Of a stretch of DNA of 7,986 nt, positions 7,601 through 7,986 are shown in pieces (positions within the stretch are counted from its first letter, which is position 1; each line of letters starts with the position of its first letter). A program made the translations under genes and the position numbers. The DNA lies in assembly GCA_012270805.1 (NCBI GenBank), contig JAAXHR010000405.1, positions 6,068 to 14,053 on the forward strand. The letters are read 5' to 3'. The notes under the pieces are model-generated. The model was not told the origin of the DNA, did not search any database, and was given only the letters and a program-made list of their open reading frames with translations. Source of the DNA: Dehalococcoidia bacterium. Lineage in GTDB: Bacteria; Chloroflexota; Dehalococcoidia; Lucifugimonadales; Lucifugimonadaceae.

Positions 7601-7986
7601 TCAGCCAAACCAGACGCGGAGCGTCTGATCCGAACCCTCGGTGAAAACGGTCATGGAATTTACGCGACATCAGGTACAGCGAACTTCGTGCGTAGCTTGG
7701 GGTACGAGGTTACCGAAGTGGAACGTCTATTGTCCGCCAACAGTGCGAACGTGGTCACCGTCATCAACGACGGTACGGTTAAGGCTGTCGTCAATGTCCC
7801 GACAGGCGGGCGCGATGCCGAACAGGACGGGTTCTACATCCGTAGGGCAGCAGTCGAACGTCGAATTCCGTGTTTCACTTCAATCGACACCGCCAGATGT
7901 GCTGTCGAGGCGGTCTACGCGCCCGAGACAGCCGGCGATGCGGACGGAGACCTCAACGTGATGACGCTGACGGAGTACGTGAACGG
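4625..7986 (+). CDS. carB: Carbamoyl-phosphate synthase large subunit (3' end cut by window)
   Basis: The frame is open for 1120 complete codons with no stop or frameshift; the stop lies past the window edge. The protein makes carbamoyl phosphate from bicarbonate, ammonia from CarA and two ATP. The first half (1-400) has KVLVIGSGPIVIGQAAEFDY (9-28), AEDRELF (124-130), VVRPAYTLGGTGGG (165-178) and IEVNPRVSRSSALASKATG (311-329). A linker/oligomerisation domain follows (about 401-555, with YKMVDTCAGEF 534-544). The second half has IGSGPIRIGQGIEFDYCSVH (572-591), VRPSYVLGGRAMEIV (734-748), GVHSGDS (805-811) and IEVNPRSSRTIPF (879-891). The C-terminal MGS-like domain (about 981-1100) keeps Lys995, Thr1015, Thr1018 and Asn1057 at positions of the E. 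coli UMP/IMP site, so feedback by UMP is likely. Insertions of roughly 16 and 20 residues occupy equivalent places in both ATP-grasp halves. There is no clear Shine-Dalgarno before ATG 4625; coupling to carA probably supplies ribosomes. Confidence 0.97.
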   Translation, partial: MPRNANLNKVLVIGSGPIVIGQAAEFDYAGTQACKSLREEGVEVVLVNSNPATIMTDEDVADRVYIEPLTVPVVQRIIERERPDGILGTLGGQTGLNLTVELEEAGALKDVVVMGTKTESIRKAEDRELFASFMEEIGEPISYGIAVTSIADAEKAAEEIGYPIVVRPAYTLGGTGGGVANGIEELHEIVESGLTASLVGQVLIEKSLLGWKEIEYEVMRDSAGNVITVCNMENFDPMGVHTGDSIVVAPSQTLTDKDYQRLRTAALHIIDGLEIEGGCNVQFAYRPGKEVGAQLGEGSRYDDEGPMYYVIEVNPRVSRSSALASKATGYPIARVAAKVALGLCLDEISNVVTGKTRAAFEPALDYCVAKIPRWPFDKFGSGDRSLGTQMKATGEVMAVDRSFEAALMKAIRSLEDGKRSLRWEDPAWRDNGLQDIDLSGDDLRLWKLAFKLRTGATPEELTLNTGIDLWFMRSLARIVDVERELRDAEGLSAELLRRAKRVGLSDEDIAEFTGIGLSERVRDLRKELGIVPVYKMVDTCAGEFEASTPYFYGTYEEENEAEPIDGRSAVVIGSGPIRIGQGIEFDYCSVHAAWALQSEGIRAVMINSNPETVSTDFDTSDRLYFEPLDDESVRDVIDNEMGSGSASRDDPERPNIVVQFGGQTAINLSQSLNAAGLQDMVLGSDPEVIDNATDRGRFERLAASNGLPLPPGGTATNTATALALADNLGYPLLVRPSYVLGGRAMEIVDKPSELERYFDRALEAASGQTILIDRYFQGIEVEVDAVCDGQDVLVPGIMQHIERAGVHSGDSFAVYPAIWLTGDEVETIVDYTRRIGRMLNVRGLMNIQYVITGGGTYRSNAADPGRSQDDIASSETYIIEVNPRSSRTIPFISKVTGIPMIRIATQVMLGKRLRDLKWGTGLMPRKDLVAVKAPVFSMSKLTSVDTFLGPEMKSTGEVMGIDRSYVPAVTKALIASSHSINHGDNVLLSIADSAKPDAERLIRTLGENGHGIYATSGTANFVRSLGYEVTEVERLLSANSANVVTVINDGTVKAVVNVPTGGRDAEQDGFYIRRAAVERRIPCFTSIDTARCAVEAVYAPETAGDADGDLNVMTLTEYVN

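Noticed and set aside
4625..7986. Possible frameshift or break in carB, given its size and the insertions.
   Set aside because: Reading codon by codon from ATG 4625 to the window edge gives one uninterrupted frame with all domains in order; only the natural 3' end is missing.
1..7986. Mobile element, phage, CRISPR, toxin-antitoxin or other accessory system.
   Set aside because: No inverted terminal repeats, transposase or integrase motifs, spaced repeats or unassigned gene-sized gaps were seen; coding space is filled by core metabolic genes.

Overview
This window is the front part of a de novo pyrimidine biosynthesis operon. All its main genes lie on the + strand, in the order pyrR-pyrB-pyrC-carA-carB. 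The operon is preceded by an untranslated leader and by the tail of an unrelated FAD-dependent oxidoreductase gene. The gene order and the PyrR-type leader RNA are typical of Gram-positive and related lineages (Firmicutes, Actinobacteria, Chloroflexota). Base composition looks like the mid-50s in percent GC, which is low for most Actinobacteria. A Chloroflexota-like or other moderate-GC bacterium is my best guess, but it is only an inference.

Layout: 1-213 is the C-terminal end of a DAO-family oxidoreductase. Positions 214-464 are non-coding and hold a candidate promoter (about 244-271), a PyrR-binding RNA loop (about 293-324), a small hairpin (341-353) and a strong intrinsic terminator (392-430). 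Next come pyrR (465-1061), pyrB (1058-2062), pyrC (2059-3411), carA (3404-4615) and carB (4625 to beyond the window end). The first four genes overlap by 4, 4 and 8 bases, and carA and carB are 9 bases apart, so the block is very likely one transcript with coupled translation.

Working together: CarA releases ammonia from glutamine and CarB makes carbamoyl phosphate from it. PyrB condenses carbamoyl phosphate with aspartate, and PyrC cyclises the product to dihydroorotate. PyrR is the UMP-sensing RNA-binding regulator. It most likely binds the leader when pyrimidines are plentiful and favours the terminator ahead of its own gene. CarB also keeps most residues of the UMP-binding allosteric domain, suggesting control at the enzyme level too. 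All five proteins carry their expected catalytic or binding motifs and none is broken.

I do not see a new biological system here. The points worth a second look are the leader RNA, which deviates at one position of the PyrR-loop consensus; matching changes in the RNA-binding surface of PyrR; an unresolved antiterminator; and insertions at equivalent places in both ATP-grasp halves of CarB. I see no mobile element, CRISPR array, tRNA or rRNA.
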